A stretch of 5,929 nt of DNA from Thermoplasmata archaeon. Its GTDB lineage: Archaea > Thermoplasmatota > E2 > UBA202 > JdFR-43. The stretch covers positions 1 to 5,929 of the forward strand of contig JAGHBD010000164.1 of the NCBI GenBank assembly GCA_021161135.1. Direction: 5' to 3'. The notes beneath the pieces are model-generated. The model was not told where the DNA came from. It ran no database searches and was given only the letters and a program-made list of their open reading frames with translations. A program made the translations under genes and the position numbers. Shown one piece after another: positions 5,825 to 5,929 of this stretch (position 1 is the first letter of the stretch; each line of letters begins with the position of its first letter).

Positions 5825-5929
5825 GCCTATTTAAAAACAGATTTTGACAAAAGAAAATATGAATATGTATTGGAAATTTTAACTGGAATGAGCAAAGAAA
5901 AATTTCATTCTTTGACAAAGAAAAGGAAA
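5825..5929 (+). CDS. Coding-like partial reading frame running off the right edge
   Basis: Open from just after a TAA at 5822-5824 to the window end, this 35-codon frame encodes a charged, helix-like stretch (AYLKTDFDKRKYEYVLEI, then LTGMSKEKFHSLTKKRK). The plus strand is purine-rich here, unlike 5760-5824, which supports coding on this strand. No ATG or GTG precedes the protein-like part; candidate starts are TTG at 5870 and ATG at 5888, which would cut off plausible residues. It could be the start of a divergent gene or a 5'-truncated gene such as part of an inserted element. No family is recognised. Confidence 0.35.

Overview
The window looks like chromosomal DNA from an AT-rich archaeon, most likely a euryarchaeote of the Thermoplasmata type; that lineage call is tentative and rests on the protein families. 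Support for Archaea: three lead genes have a TATA-like box centred about 24 nt before the start codon and no Shine-Dalgarno (SD) sequence, while the second gene of each tight pair has a good SD. Codon use favours AGG/AGA and ATA. The zinc-ribbon nucleotidyltransferase and the secreted papain-like protease with a C-terminal Ig-like domain are also archaeal in style. No RNA gene, CRISPR array or complete mobile element was seen.

Left part (plus strand): the C-terminal half of a TrkH-type potassium transporter enters from the left edge and ends at 668. After 36 nt comes a two-gene unit: a zinc-ribbon nucleotidyltransferase (705-1367) and a 64-residue, extremely basic protein (1345-1539) that overlaps it by 23 nt. 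This pair has the layout of a toxin-antitoxin-like or accessory module, but its function is unknown.

Middle (minus strand): a UbiA-family membrane prenyltransferase (3906 to 2908) is followed after 2 nt by a phytoene-desaturase-like FAD oxidoreductase (2905 to 1553). They form a clear operon and probably act in sequence on an isoprenoid, such as a carotenoid, quinone or other prenyl lipid. The operon ends 13 nt from the convergent small basic gene.

Right part (minus strand): a 591-residue secreted C1A (papain-like) cysteine protease (5715 to 3940) has a signal peptide, no propeptide, a lectin-like domain, an Ig-like domain and a short basic-amphipathic C-terminal tail that could be a sorting or anchoring signal. 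It lies 33 nt upstream of ubiA, but a TATA-like box in the gap suggests ubiA has its own promoter. The last 214 nt hold the protease promoter and then two short coding-like stretches on opposite strands, neither with a convincing start. They may be gene remnants or the edge of an inserted element.
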